The notes under the pieces are model-generated. The model was given only the letters and a program-made list of their open reading frames with translations. It made no database searches and was not told the DNA's origin. From CBDTYW01 sp965364735 (GTDB lineage: Bacteria; Actinomycetota; Nitriliruptoria; Nitriliruptorales; Nitriliruptoraceae): a DNA stretch of 17,348 nucleotides. Location: positions 1 to 17,348 of the forward strand of contig CBDTYW010000054.1 in NCBI GenBank assembly GCA_965364735.1, read 5' to 3'. The translations under genes were made by a program, and so were the position numbers. Positions 7,751 to 13,728 of this stretch are shown piece by piece (the stretch's first letter is position 1; every line of letters begins with the position of its first letter).

Positions 7751-8704
7751 ATGATCACCATCGATGACGTCCAGGCGGCTGCAGGTCGGATCGCAGCGCA
7801 CGCCCACAGAACCCCGCTCGCCACGTCAACGACGCTGGACGAACGTGTGGGCGGCCGCGTGTTCCTGAAGCAGGAGCAGCTGCAGCGCGGCGGGGCGTTC
7901 AAGTTCCGCGGTGCCTGCAGCGCGATCGCGAGCCTCTCCGCCGACGCGCGCAGCCGCGGGGTCTTCACGTTCTCGAGCGGCAACCACGCCCAGGCGATCG
8001 CGATCGCCGCACGCATCCACGGCATCCCGGCGACGATCCTCATGCCCACGGACGCTCCCGCGTCCAAGGTCGCCGCGACCCGCGGCTACGGCGCCGAGAT
8101 CATCACCTACGACCGCTACACCGAGGACCGCACGGCGCTCGGGACCGCGCTGGCCGCAGAGCGCGGGCTCGAGCTGATCCCGCCGTACGACGACGAGCGC
8201 GTCATCGCCGGGCAGGGCACGACGGCGCTCGAGATCTTCGCGGACATCGACACCTCGATCGACACGTTCATCGCGCCGCTCGGTGGGGGCGGGCTGCTCA
8301 GCGGGTGCGCAACCGTCGCGAAGACCTTGGCCCCGGACGCCCGCGTCATCGGGGTCGAGCCGCGCGACGGCAACGACTTCCAGCAGTCACTCGCGATCGG
8401 GGAGCGCGTCCGGATCGGCGTCCCCCGGACCATCGCCGACGGGCTGCAGGCCGACCAGCCGGGCGAGATCACCTTCCCCATCGTCGCCGCACACGTCAGC
8501 GAGGTCGTCACGGTCACGGACGACGAGATCCGGGACGCGATGCGGTTCCTGTTCGAGCGCTGCAAGATCCTCGTGGAGCCGAGCGGCGCCGTCGGGGTGG
8601 CCGCCATGCTTGCCGGCCGGGTCGACGTCCACGACCAGACCGTCGCCGTGGTCCTGTCCGGCGGCAACATCGACATCGAACGGTTCGTGTCGCTGTTCAG
8701 CTGA
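7751..8704 (+). CDS. Threonine/serine dehydratase-like PLP enzyme
   Basis: Fold-type II PLP enzyme of the threonine dehydratase / serine racemase group. It is expected to deaminate L-threonine to 2-oxobutyrate or L-serine to pyruvate. The 317-residue length fits the short catabolic type (E. coli TdcB is 329) without the regulatory ACT domain of biosynthetic IlvA. The Schiff-base lysine is K51 in GGAFKFRGA; the usual serine two residues before it is an alanine here. SSGNHAQA (75-82) is the substrate and PLP-ring loop, GGGG at 178-181 cradles the PLP phosphate, and SGGN (303-306) is the C-terminal PLP contact. A longer open frame begins at 7691, but ATG 7751 aligns with the family N-terminus and has a -10 box six bases upstream. 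Serine racemase or hydroxyaspartate dehydratase activity is possible. Confidence 0.88.
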   Translation: MITIDDVQAAAGRIAAHAHRTPLATSTTLDERVGGRVFLKQEQLQRGGAFKFRGACSAIASLSADARSRGVFTFSSGNHAQAIAIAARIHGIPATILMPTDAPASKVAATRGYGAEIITYDRYTEDRTALGTALAAERGLELIPPYDDERVIAGQGTTALEIFADIDTSIDTFIAPLGGGGLLSGCATVAKTLAPDARVIGVEPRDGNDFQQSLAIGERVRIGVPRTIADGLQADQPGEITFPIVAAHVSEVVTVTDDEIRDAMRFLFERCKILVEPSGAVGVAAMLAGRVDVHDQTVAVVLSGGNIDIERFVSLFS

Positions 8705-8709
8705 ACAGC
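8692..8709. terminator. Perfect 18-base palindrome at convergent stops, possible bidirectional terminator
   Basis: GCTGTTCAGCTGAACAGC is a perfect inverted repeat that contains the dehydratase stop codon and ends two bases before the stop of the converging ParB-like gene (8711). As RNA it folds into a 7-base-pair stem with an AGCT loop on either strand. No U-run follows in either direction, so it may act as a Rho-independent pause or RNA-end protector rather than a classical terminator. Confidence 0.4.
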
Positions 8710-8710
8710 T

Positions 8711-9034
8711 TCAGGGCATCGGCTCCACGCGGTCCGGCGGTGGGTCCTCGACGAACCGCACCGCGTCGATCATCTCGTGACCGTCGAGGACGGCGCGTGC
8801 GATCCGATGCATCCCGTCCACGACGATCCCGGTCGACGACAGGATGATCGGGAAGGACAGATCCGCCGAGCGGATTCGCTCCGCGTGCTCGATGACTGCA
8901 CGCACGGTTGGCTCAACCTCACCGCCGAACCACATCACCTCCTCGAGCATCGCGGCGAACGTCGAGACCGGCACCGCCTCGACGACGAGCCCGTCGGTCG
9001 CGGCGATCAGCGTCACCACGTCCCAGATGTGCAT
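8711..9034 (-). CDS. Small ParB/sulfiredoxin-fold-like protein
   Basis: A 107-residue protein (MHIWDVVTLIAATDG...) of the kind often annotated as chromosome partitioning protein ParB. The core LSFPIILSSTGIVVDGMHRIARA (about 59-81) resembles the ParB/Srx signature, in which a strand pair is followed by V-D-G-x-H-R (V72 to R77), the nucleotide-binding loop of this fold. There is no helix-turn-helix and the protein is far too short for a plasmid or chromosome ParB, so a partition role is unlikely. Function is unknown. It lies just after the 2-oxoacid dehydrogenase E1 beta gene, and a GTG at 9088, two bases before that gene's stop, would give a 125-residue version coupled to E1 beta. I prefer ATG 9034 because the family-like sequence begins there, though its upstream GGAG is very close (two bases). 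It converges on the dehydratase gene with a six-base gap. Confidence 0.65.
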   Translation of the reverse strand: MHIWDVVTLIAATDGLVVEAVPVSTFAAMLEEVMWFGGEVEPTVRAVIEHAERIRSADLSFPIILSSTGIVVDGMHRIARAVLDGHEMIDAVRFVEDPPPDRVEPMP

Positions 9035-9090
9035 CGCTCCGCCGACGTCACGACGGTGCGTTCGCCCCGTGATGCCGTCGTGCGCCACGA

Positions 9091-10104
9091 TCAGATGTCG
9101 AGGGTGTCGCGCATCGCCCTGGCGACGCGGTCCGGTCCCGGGAAGTAGTCCCACTCCTGGGCGTGCGGGTAAGGGGTGTCCCAGCCGGTGACGCGTCGGA
9201 CCGGAGCCTCGAGATGGAAGAAGCACTCCTGCTGGACGATGGCTGCGAGCTCAGCGCCGAAGCCGGAGGTCAGCGTCGCCTCGTGCAGCACGATGCAGCG
9301 CCCCGTCTTCTTCACGCTCTCGACGATCGCGGGCACGTCGAGAGGTACGAGCGTCCGCAGATCGATGATCTCGGCGTCGATGCCGGACTCGTTCGCCGCG
9401 GTCTCGGCGACGAACACCATCGTCCCGTAGGCGAGGATGGTGATCTCTGATCCTTCGCGGAACGTCGCTGCCTTGCCGAGAGGGACGGTGTAGTGACCGT
9501 CCGGGACCTCGCCGAGCGGGTGCTTCTTCCACGACTGCATCTTCGCGTCGTGGTGGCCGTTGAACGGGCCGTTGTAGAGGCGCTTCGGCTCGAGGAAGAT
9601 GACCGGGTCGTTGTCCTCGATCGACGCGAGCAGCAGACCCTTCGCGTCGTAGGGGTTCGACGGGACGACGGTCTTGATCCCCGCGACGTGGGTGAACAGC
9701 GCCTCGGGCGACTGCGAGTGGGTCTGCCCGCCGAAGATCCCGCCGCCGGTGGGCATGCGGATCGTCAGCGGTGCCGTGAAGTCGCCGGCGGAGCGGTGAC
9801 GGAGGCGCGCAGCCTCGGAGACGATCTGGTCGTACGCGGGATACATGTAGTCCGCGAACTGGATCTCGACGACGGGACGCAGGCCGTTCGCGGCCATGCC
9901 GATCGCGGCGCCGACGATGCCCGCCTCAGAGATGGGCGCGTCGAAGCAGCGGGTCACGCCGAACTCCTCCTGCAGTCCCTGCGTGCAGCGGAACACGCCG
10001 CCGTAGAACCCGACGTCCTCGCCGAACGCGATGACGGTGGGGTCCGCTGCCATCGCGACGCGGTGCGCCTGGTTGATGGCGTCGACCATGGAGAACCGTG
10101 TCAT
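9091..10104 (-). CDS. bkdB: Branched-chain 2-oxoacid dehydrogenase E1 component, beta subunit
   Basis: Beta subunit of the thiamin-diphosphate-dependent E1 heterotetramer, which decarboxylates branched-chain 2-oxoacids and passes the acyl group to the lipoyl domain of E2. The 337 residues match the family length. Visible landmarks are FGEDVG (28-32), DAPISEAGIVG with E60 as the glutamate that contacts the thiamin aminopyrimidine N1', the potassium/ThDP-site region MPTGGGIFGGQTHSQSPEA (117-135), and LYNGPFNGHHD, a stretch characteristic of branched-chain rather than pyruvate E1 beta. It starts one base after the E1 alpha stop (TGACATG), so the two subunits are translated together. No E2 or E3 gene follows; the next gene is the small ParB-like one. 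A general pyruvate or acetoin dehydrogenase is less likely. Confidence 0.92.
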   Translation of the reverse strand: MTRFSMVDAINQAHRVAMAADPTVIAFGEDVGFYGGVFRCTQGLQEEFGVTRCFDAPISEAGIVGAAIGMAANGLRPVVEIQFADYMYPAYDQIVSEAARLRHRSAGDFTAPLTIRMPTGGGIFGGQTHSQSPEALFTHVAGIKTVVPSNPYDAKGLLLASIEDNDPVIFLEPKRLYNGPFNGHHDAKMQSWKKHPLGEVPDGHYTVPLGKAATFREGSEITILAYGTMVFVAETAANESGIDAEIIDLRTLVPLDVPAIVESVKKTGRCIVLHEATLTSGFGAELAAIVQQECFFHLEAPVRRVTGWDTPYPHAQEWDYFPGPDRVARAMRDTLDI

Positions 10105-10105
10105 G

Positions 10106-11341
10106 TCAGAGCCCCGCTTCTCGACGCTGGGCCTCCAGGTGCGGAGGCATGTGCTCGAAGACGCCTTCGAAGATGTCGCGCGACGGGTGCGGTCCCTCGT
10201 GGAGCGTCCCGTGCGACTCGGCCTCCTCGAGCGCGGTGTTCATCTCGACCTCGATCTCGCCGATCGCCGCGTCATGCTTCGCGTCGTCCCAGATCCCGAG
10301 CTTCGTCATGTGTTCGCGGAGCCGGTCGACGGGGTCGCCGAGAGGCCAGAACTTGCCGCCCTCCGCGGGGCGGTACTTGCCCGGGTCGTCGGAGGTCGAG
10401 TGCGACCCCTGCCGGTAGGTCACCCACTCGATCAGCGTCGGGCCGGAGTTCGTGCGGGCCCGCTCCGCCGCCCAGCGGGAGGCAGCCCGGACCGCGAGGT
10501 AGTCGTTGCCGTCGACGCGCAGCGACGCGATCCCGAAGCCGTGGCCGCGTGACGCGAAGGTCTCCGCATCACCGAGCGCGATCGCCGCGTGGGTGGAGAT
10601 CGCCCACTGGTTGTTGACGATGTTCAGGATGACCGGCGCGTGGTAGGTCGAGGCGAAGACCAACGCGGAGTGGAAGTCCGACTCAGCGGTGGAGCCGTCG
10701 CCGATCCAGCCGGTCGCGATCGCGGTGTCCTGCTTGATGGCCGAGGCCATCGCCCAGCCGACGGCCTGCACGAACTGTGTCGCCAAGTTGCCGGAGATCG
10801 TGAAGAAGCCGTACTCCTTCGAGGAGTACATGATCGGCAGCTGACGACCCTTGAGCGGATCGTTCTCGTTGGAGAAGATCTGGCACATCATGTCGACCAG
10901 CGGGTATCCGGCGGTGATGAGCAGCCCCTGCTGGCGGTAGGTCGGGAAGTTCATGTCGCCCGGCTCGAGCTCGGCCTGGAGGCCGCACGCGATGGCCTCC
11001 TCGCCGAGGCACTGCATGTAGAAGGACGTCTTGCCGGTGCGTTGCTGGACGAGCATCCGACGGTCGAACTCGCGGACCCGGAGCATCGAGCGCAGGCCGA
11101 AGACGAGCTCGTCCTCGGTGAGCCCCGGATCCCACGGGCCCTGCGCGACACCGTCGTCGTCAAGGACGCGCATGATCCCGTAGCCACAGTCGCGCATCTC
11201 GGAGGCGTTCGCGTCCGGCTCGGGACGCCGGGTGTCGCCGGGCTCGGGCACGTCGATGTCGGCGTAGTCCGGGATGTCGCCCGGCCGGTACCGCGGCTCG
11301 GGGATCCGGAGGGTCAGGTGTCCGGGGTCGTCAGTGCTCAT
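10106..11341 (-). CDS. bkdA: Branched-chain 2-oxoacid dehydrogenase E1 component, alpha subunit
   Basis: ThDP-binding alpha subunit of the same E1 enzyme, 411 residues, essentially the length of Pseudomonas BkdA1 (410). The ThDP motif is complete: G214-D215-G216 and then N243-N244 (VNNQW). H314 in GSHSTSDDPGKYR is the active-site histidine of the phosphorylation-loop region. The N-terminal stretch RIPEPRYRPGD...IMRVLDDDGVAQGPWDP is typical of the branched-chain group and absent from pyruvate E1 alpha. A longer open frame reaches 11647, but ATG 11341 has a GAGGGAG site five bases upstream and starts where family members start. It is the first gene of the operon with E1 beta and the ParB-like gene, divergent from the peptidase gene across 160 bases. 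Confidence 0.93.
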   Translation of the reverse strand: MSTDDPGHLTLRIPEPRYRPGDIPDYADIDVPEPGDTRRPEPDANASEMRDCGYGIMRVLDDDGVAQGPWDPGLTEDELVFGLRSMLRVREFDRRMLVQQRTGKTSFYMQCLGEEAIACGLQAELEPGDMNFPTYRQQGLLITAGYPLVDMMCQIFSNENDPLKGRQLPIMYSSKEYGFFTISGNLATQFVQAVGWAMASAIKQDTAIATGWIGDGSTAESDFHSALVFASTYHAPVILNIVNNQWAISTHAAIALGDAETFASRGHGFGIASLRVDGNDYLAVRAASRWAAERARTNSGPTLIEWVTYRQGSHSTSDDPGKYRPAEGGKFWPLGDPVDRLREHMTKLGIWDDAKHDAAIGEIEVEMNTALEEAESHGTLHEGPHPSRDIFEGVFEHMPPHLEAQRREAGL

Positions 11342-11373
11342 GTCGGCTCCCTCACACGCGTCGACGGGGCGCG

Positions 11374-11379
11374 AGCGTA
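11374..11379 (-). promoter_or_regulatory. Putative -10 box for the E1 alpha/beta operon
   Basis: Read on the minus strand the hexamer is TACGCT (TANNNT type). Transcription would start near 11367 and give a leader of about 26 bases with the GAGGGAG ribosome binding site. No clear -35 box is seen at the proper spacing. Confidence 0.3.
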
Positions 11380-11468
11380 GGGACCATGCCCCCCATCGCG
11401 CGCGCTTGTTGGCCCGACCGGTGCGTGGCGCGCCCAGCTCGGTCCACTCGCTTCGCGGTTGGATACGG

Positions 11469-11474
11469 CATGCT
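11469..11474 (+). promoter_or_regulatory. Putative -10 box for the peptidase-amidohydrolase operon
   Basis: CATGCT, the same hexamer as in front of the dehydratase gene, lies 27 bases before ATG 11502. Transcription from about 11481 would include the AGGAG ribosome binding site at 11491-11495. The 160-base region 11342-11501 therefore appears to hold two divergent promoters. Confidence 0.3.
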
Positions 11475-11501
11475 GACGCAGACCCACCGCAGGAGCCCGC
11501 C

Positions 11502-12218
11502 ATGTCCACGCCCGGCGCCGTCGCGCTGGTTGGCAGCGGGGAGTTCCTGCCGGCCATGCACGACACCGACGAGCGGCTGCTGCGCGGCACGAACCGACGG
11601 GTCGCCGTGATCCCGACCGCGTCGGCGCTGGAGGGCGCCGAGGTCACCGCCCGCTGGCTCGGGCTGGCCCACGCCCACTACGCCCGGCTCGACGCGACGG
11701 TGGTGGAGATCGACGTGCGCGAGCGCGCGGATGCCGAGGACCCGAGGATGGTGGGTCTGCTCGAGGACGTCGGGATGATCTACCTGTCCGGCGGCAACCC
11801 GCGGTTCCTCGTCGACACGCTGGAACGAACCCCGCTGTGGTCGATGATCCTCGACGCCTGGTCGACGGGGACCCCGCTGGCCGGCTGCTCCGCGGGTGCC
11901 ATGGCCCTGTCCACGCGGCTGCCGGCCTTGCCGTGGGACACCGACAGCGACGTCTCGGAGGCGCTCGGGCTCGTGCCCCGCATCGCCGTGATCCCGCACT
12001 ACGACCGGATGGGAAGGATGTTCGGCCGCGCTGCTCGGCTGACCGTCGACACCGATCTCGCCCAGGTCGTCGGCGTCGACGAGGACACCGCGCTCGTCCA
12101 CGAGCCGACCTCCGGCTGGCGTCTCGAAGGCGCCGGCGGCGCGTGGGACGTCACGTCGTCCGGGCCCGTCGCCCTCGACGTCTCCACGTTCGATCACCTC
12201 CCCCGCGACCCGCGCTGA
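11502..12218 (+). CDS. Peptidase E / cyanophycinase-like (S51) family protein
   Basis: Member of the class I glutamine-amidotransferase-like fold in which a serine replaces cysteine; family members are dipeptidase E (Asp-X dipeptides) and cyanophycinase. The nucleophile is S130 in the elbow GCSAGAMA (128-135). YLSGGNPRFLVDTL near 94-107 is the conserved preceding loop, and H166 in VIPHYDRMGR is the likely catalytic histidine. The length, 238 residues, suits the family, and no signal peptide is seen, so the protein is cytoplasmic. The start ATG 11502 is chosen for AGGAG six bases upstream; the longer open frame from 11274 overlaps the E1 alpha gene. Its stop overlaps the next start (TGATG), so it is co-translated with the amidohydrolase. 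The exact substrate is unknown. Confidence 0.8.
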   Translation: MSTPGAVALVGSGEFLPAMHDTDERLLRGTNRRVAVIPTASALEGAEVTARWLGLAHAHYARLDATVVEIDVRERADAEDPRMVGLLEDVGMIYLSGGNPRFLVDTLERTPLWSMILDAWSTGTPLAGCSAGAMALSTRLPALPWDTDSDVSEALGLVPRIAVIPHYDRMGRMFGRAARLTVDTDLAQVVGVDEDTALVHEPTSGWRLEGAGGAWDVTSSGPVALDVSTFDHLPRDPR

Positions 12219-13693
12219 TGGGCACGAGCATCCGCATCTCCAACGCCCGCCTCGGCACGCGCGACGTCGACCTCCGCATCGCCGCGAGAAAGATCGTCGA
12301 GATCGGTGAGGTCGCCCCGACCGTCCGCGAGGACGTCGTCGACCTCGGCGGCCGGGTGATCATCGCGGGCCTGCGCGACGCCCACGTCCACTTCACGCTC
12401 TGGGCCCACGAGCGCCTCCGCACCGCGCTCAACGCGGATCTGAGGGCGGCGACCTCCGCCACCGCGGTGGCCGACGCGATCACGCGCCACGTGGCCGGTG
12501 GTGAGCTCGCCACCTCCGCCGGGGTGATCCGCGGCGCTGGCTTCGCGATGGGCACGTGGGACGACGCCCCGCACAAGGCCCTGCTCGACGGCGCCGTCCC
12601 GGGCGAGCCGGTCGTGCTCGTCAGCCTCGACGCGCACTCGTCGTGGTGGTCGTCCGCCGCGCTCTCCTTGATCGGGCTCGATCACCACGACGGCCTGCTC
12701 CGGGAGGAGGAGTCCTGGAACGCGTTGCTGGCGCTCCCCCAGCCGAGCGACGCCGACGTCGACGCGGTCGTGGCCGCCGGGATGGGCGTGGCGGCGAGCC
12801 GCGGCGTCACCGCGATCACCGACTTCGAGATGGGCGGCGCGATCGAGGGCTGGGCGCGACGCGTCGAAGACGCGGAGCAGAGCATGCTGCCGCTGCGCGT
12901 CACGAGCGCGATCATGGCCCACGAGCTCGACACGGCCGTGCACCGCGGGTTCAAGACCGGGGTGGACCTCTCCCGCGGACGCGGGATGCTGACCGTCGGC
13001 CCGCTCAAGCTGTTCGCCGACGGGGCGCTCGGATCGCGGACGGCCCACTGTGACCACGCCTACGTCGGGGAGCCGGACAACACCGGCCGGGTCCTCGCGG
13101 ACACCGGCGAGCTGATCCGGGTGATCCGGCGCGGCGACAAGCACGGGCTCGTCGCGACGGTCCACGCGATCGGCGACGCCGCGAACCGCAGCGCGCTGGA
13201 CGCCTTCGAGCGACTCGGCCTCCCGGGGCGGATCGAGCACGCTCAGCTGGTCAACGTGGAGGACCTCGCCCGCTTCCGACACCTCGACGTGGTCGCCTCG
13301 ATCCAGCCGTCGCACGCCGTCGAGGACCGCGACCTCGTCGCACGCTGGTGGTCGGACCGGACCGCCCGCACGTCTCCGTTGAGGTCACTGCTCGAGGCCG
13401 GGGCTCAGGTCGTGTTCGGGTCCGACGCCCCCGTCTCGGAGCTGTCCCCGTGGCGGTCGATCCAGGCAGCCGTGGCCCGGACGTTCGACGATCGGCCGCC
13501 CTGGCTCGCGGACGAGGCGATCGGGCTGCGAACAGCGCTCGCGCTGAGCCGCGCAACGCCGATCGCCGTGGGCGAGCCTGCCGACCTGGTCGTGCTGGAC
13601 GCCGACCCGGAAGAGGTCGCACCGACTGACCTCGGGGAGATGCCGGTCCACGCGACCATGTGCGCTGGAGCGTGGACGTTCCGCAGCGAGTGA
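12218..13693 (+). CDS. Amidohydrolase family 3 metal-dependent hydrolase (YtcJ-like)
   Basis: A 491-residue hydrolase of the amidohydrolase superfamily, YtcJ-like branch, which acts on amide or imide bonds of unknown substrates in the cytoplasm. Metal ligands of the TIM barrel are in place: H56 and H58 in LRDAHVHF, H316 in HAIGDAANRSALDAFE, H341 in RIEHAQL, and D403 in FGSDAPVSELSPW. LKLFADGALGSRTA near residues 263-276 is the characteristic family segment that supplies a candidate metal-bridging lysine. A small beta-sandwich is formed by the first 50 and last 50 residues (PADLVVLDADPEE). The ATG shares its A with the stop of the peptidase gene, so there is no room for a separate promoter. 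A peptidase plus amidohydrolase pair suggests joint degradation of a peptide-like or N-acylated compound, which is inference. Confidence 0.87.
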   Translation: MGTSIRISNARLGTRDVDLRIAARKIVEIGEVAPTVREDVVDLGGRVIIAGLRDAHVHFTLWAHERLRTALNADLRAATSATAVADAITRHVAGGELATSAGVIRGAGFAMGTWDDAPHKALLDGAVPGEPVVLVSLDAHSSWWSSAALSLIGLDHHDGLLREEESWNALLALPQPSDADVDAVVAAGMGVAASRGVTAITDFEMGGAIEGWARRVEDAEQSMLPLRVTSAIMAHELDTAVHRGFKTGVDLSRGRGMLTVGPLKLFADGALGSRTAHCDHAYVGEPDNTGRVLADTGELIRVIRRGDKHGLVATVHAIGDAANRSALDAFERLGLPGRIEHAQLVNVEDLARFRHLDVVASIQPSHAVEDRDLVARWWSDRTARTSPLRSLLEAGAQVVFGSDAPVSELSPWRSIQAAVARTFDDRPPWLADEAIGLRTALALSRATPIAVGEPADLVVLDADPEEVAPTDLGEMPVHATMCAGAWTFRSE

Positions 13694-13716
13694 TCGGTTC
13701 AGCGCGGGCCGATCGG

Positions 13717-13722
13717 TAGCGT
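13717..13722 (+). promoter_or_regulatory. Putative -10 box for a leaderless VanW mRNA
   Basis: TAGCGT ends six bases before ATG 13729 and no Shine-Dalgarno sequence intervenes. This is the same geometry as CATGCT in front of the dehydratase gene, again suggesting a leaderless transcript. The 35-base gap after the amidohydrolase stop is just enough for a separate promoter. Confidence 0.4.
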
Positions 13723-13728
13723 TGCCCC

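Noticed and set aside
7660..8067. N-terminal extension of the FNT channel gene to 8067
   Set aside because: It would overlap the start and PLP-lysine region of the dehydratase gene; GTG 7659 has a strong GAGGAG site.
8711..9034. A true chromosome or plasmid partition ParB
   Set aside because: Far too short, no helix-turn-helix, no ParA partner and no parS-like repeats nearby.
11342..11647. N-terminal extension of the E1 alpha gene to 11647
   Set aside because: It would overlap the peptidase gene; ATG 11341 has a GAGGGAG site and matches the family N-terminus.
11352..12197. A 281-residue minus-strand open frame opposite the peptidase gene
   Set aside because: No recognisable domain, and the plus frame has the GCSAGA nucleophile motif and a good ribosome binding site.
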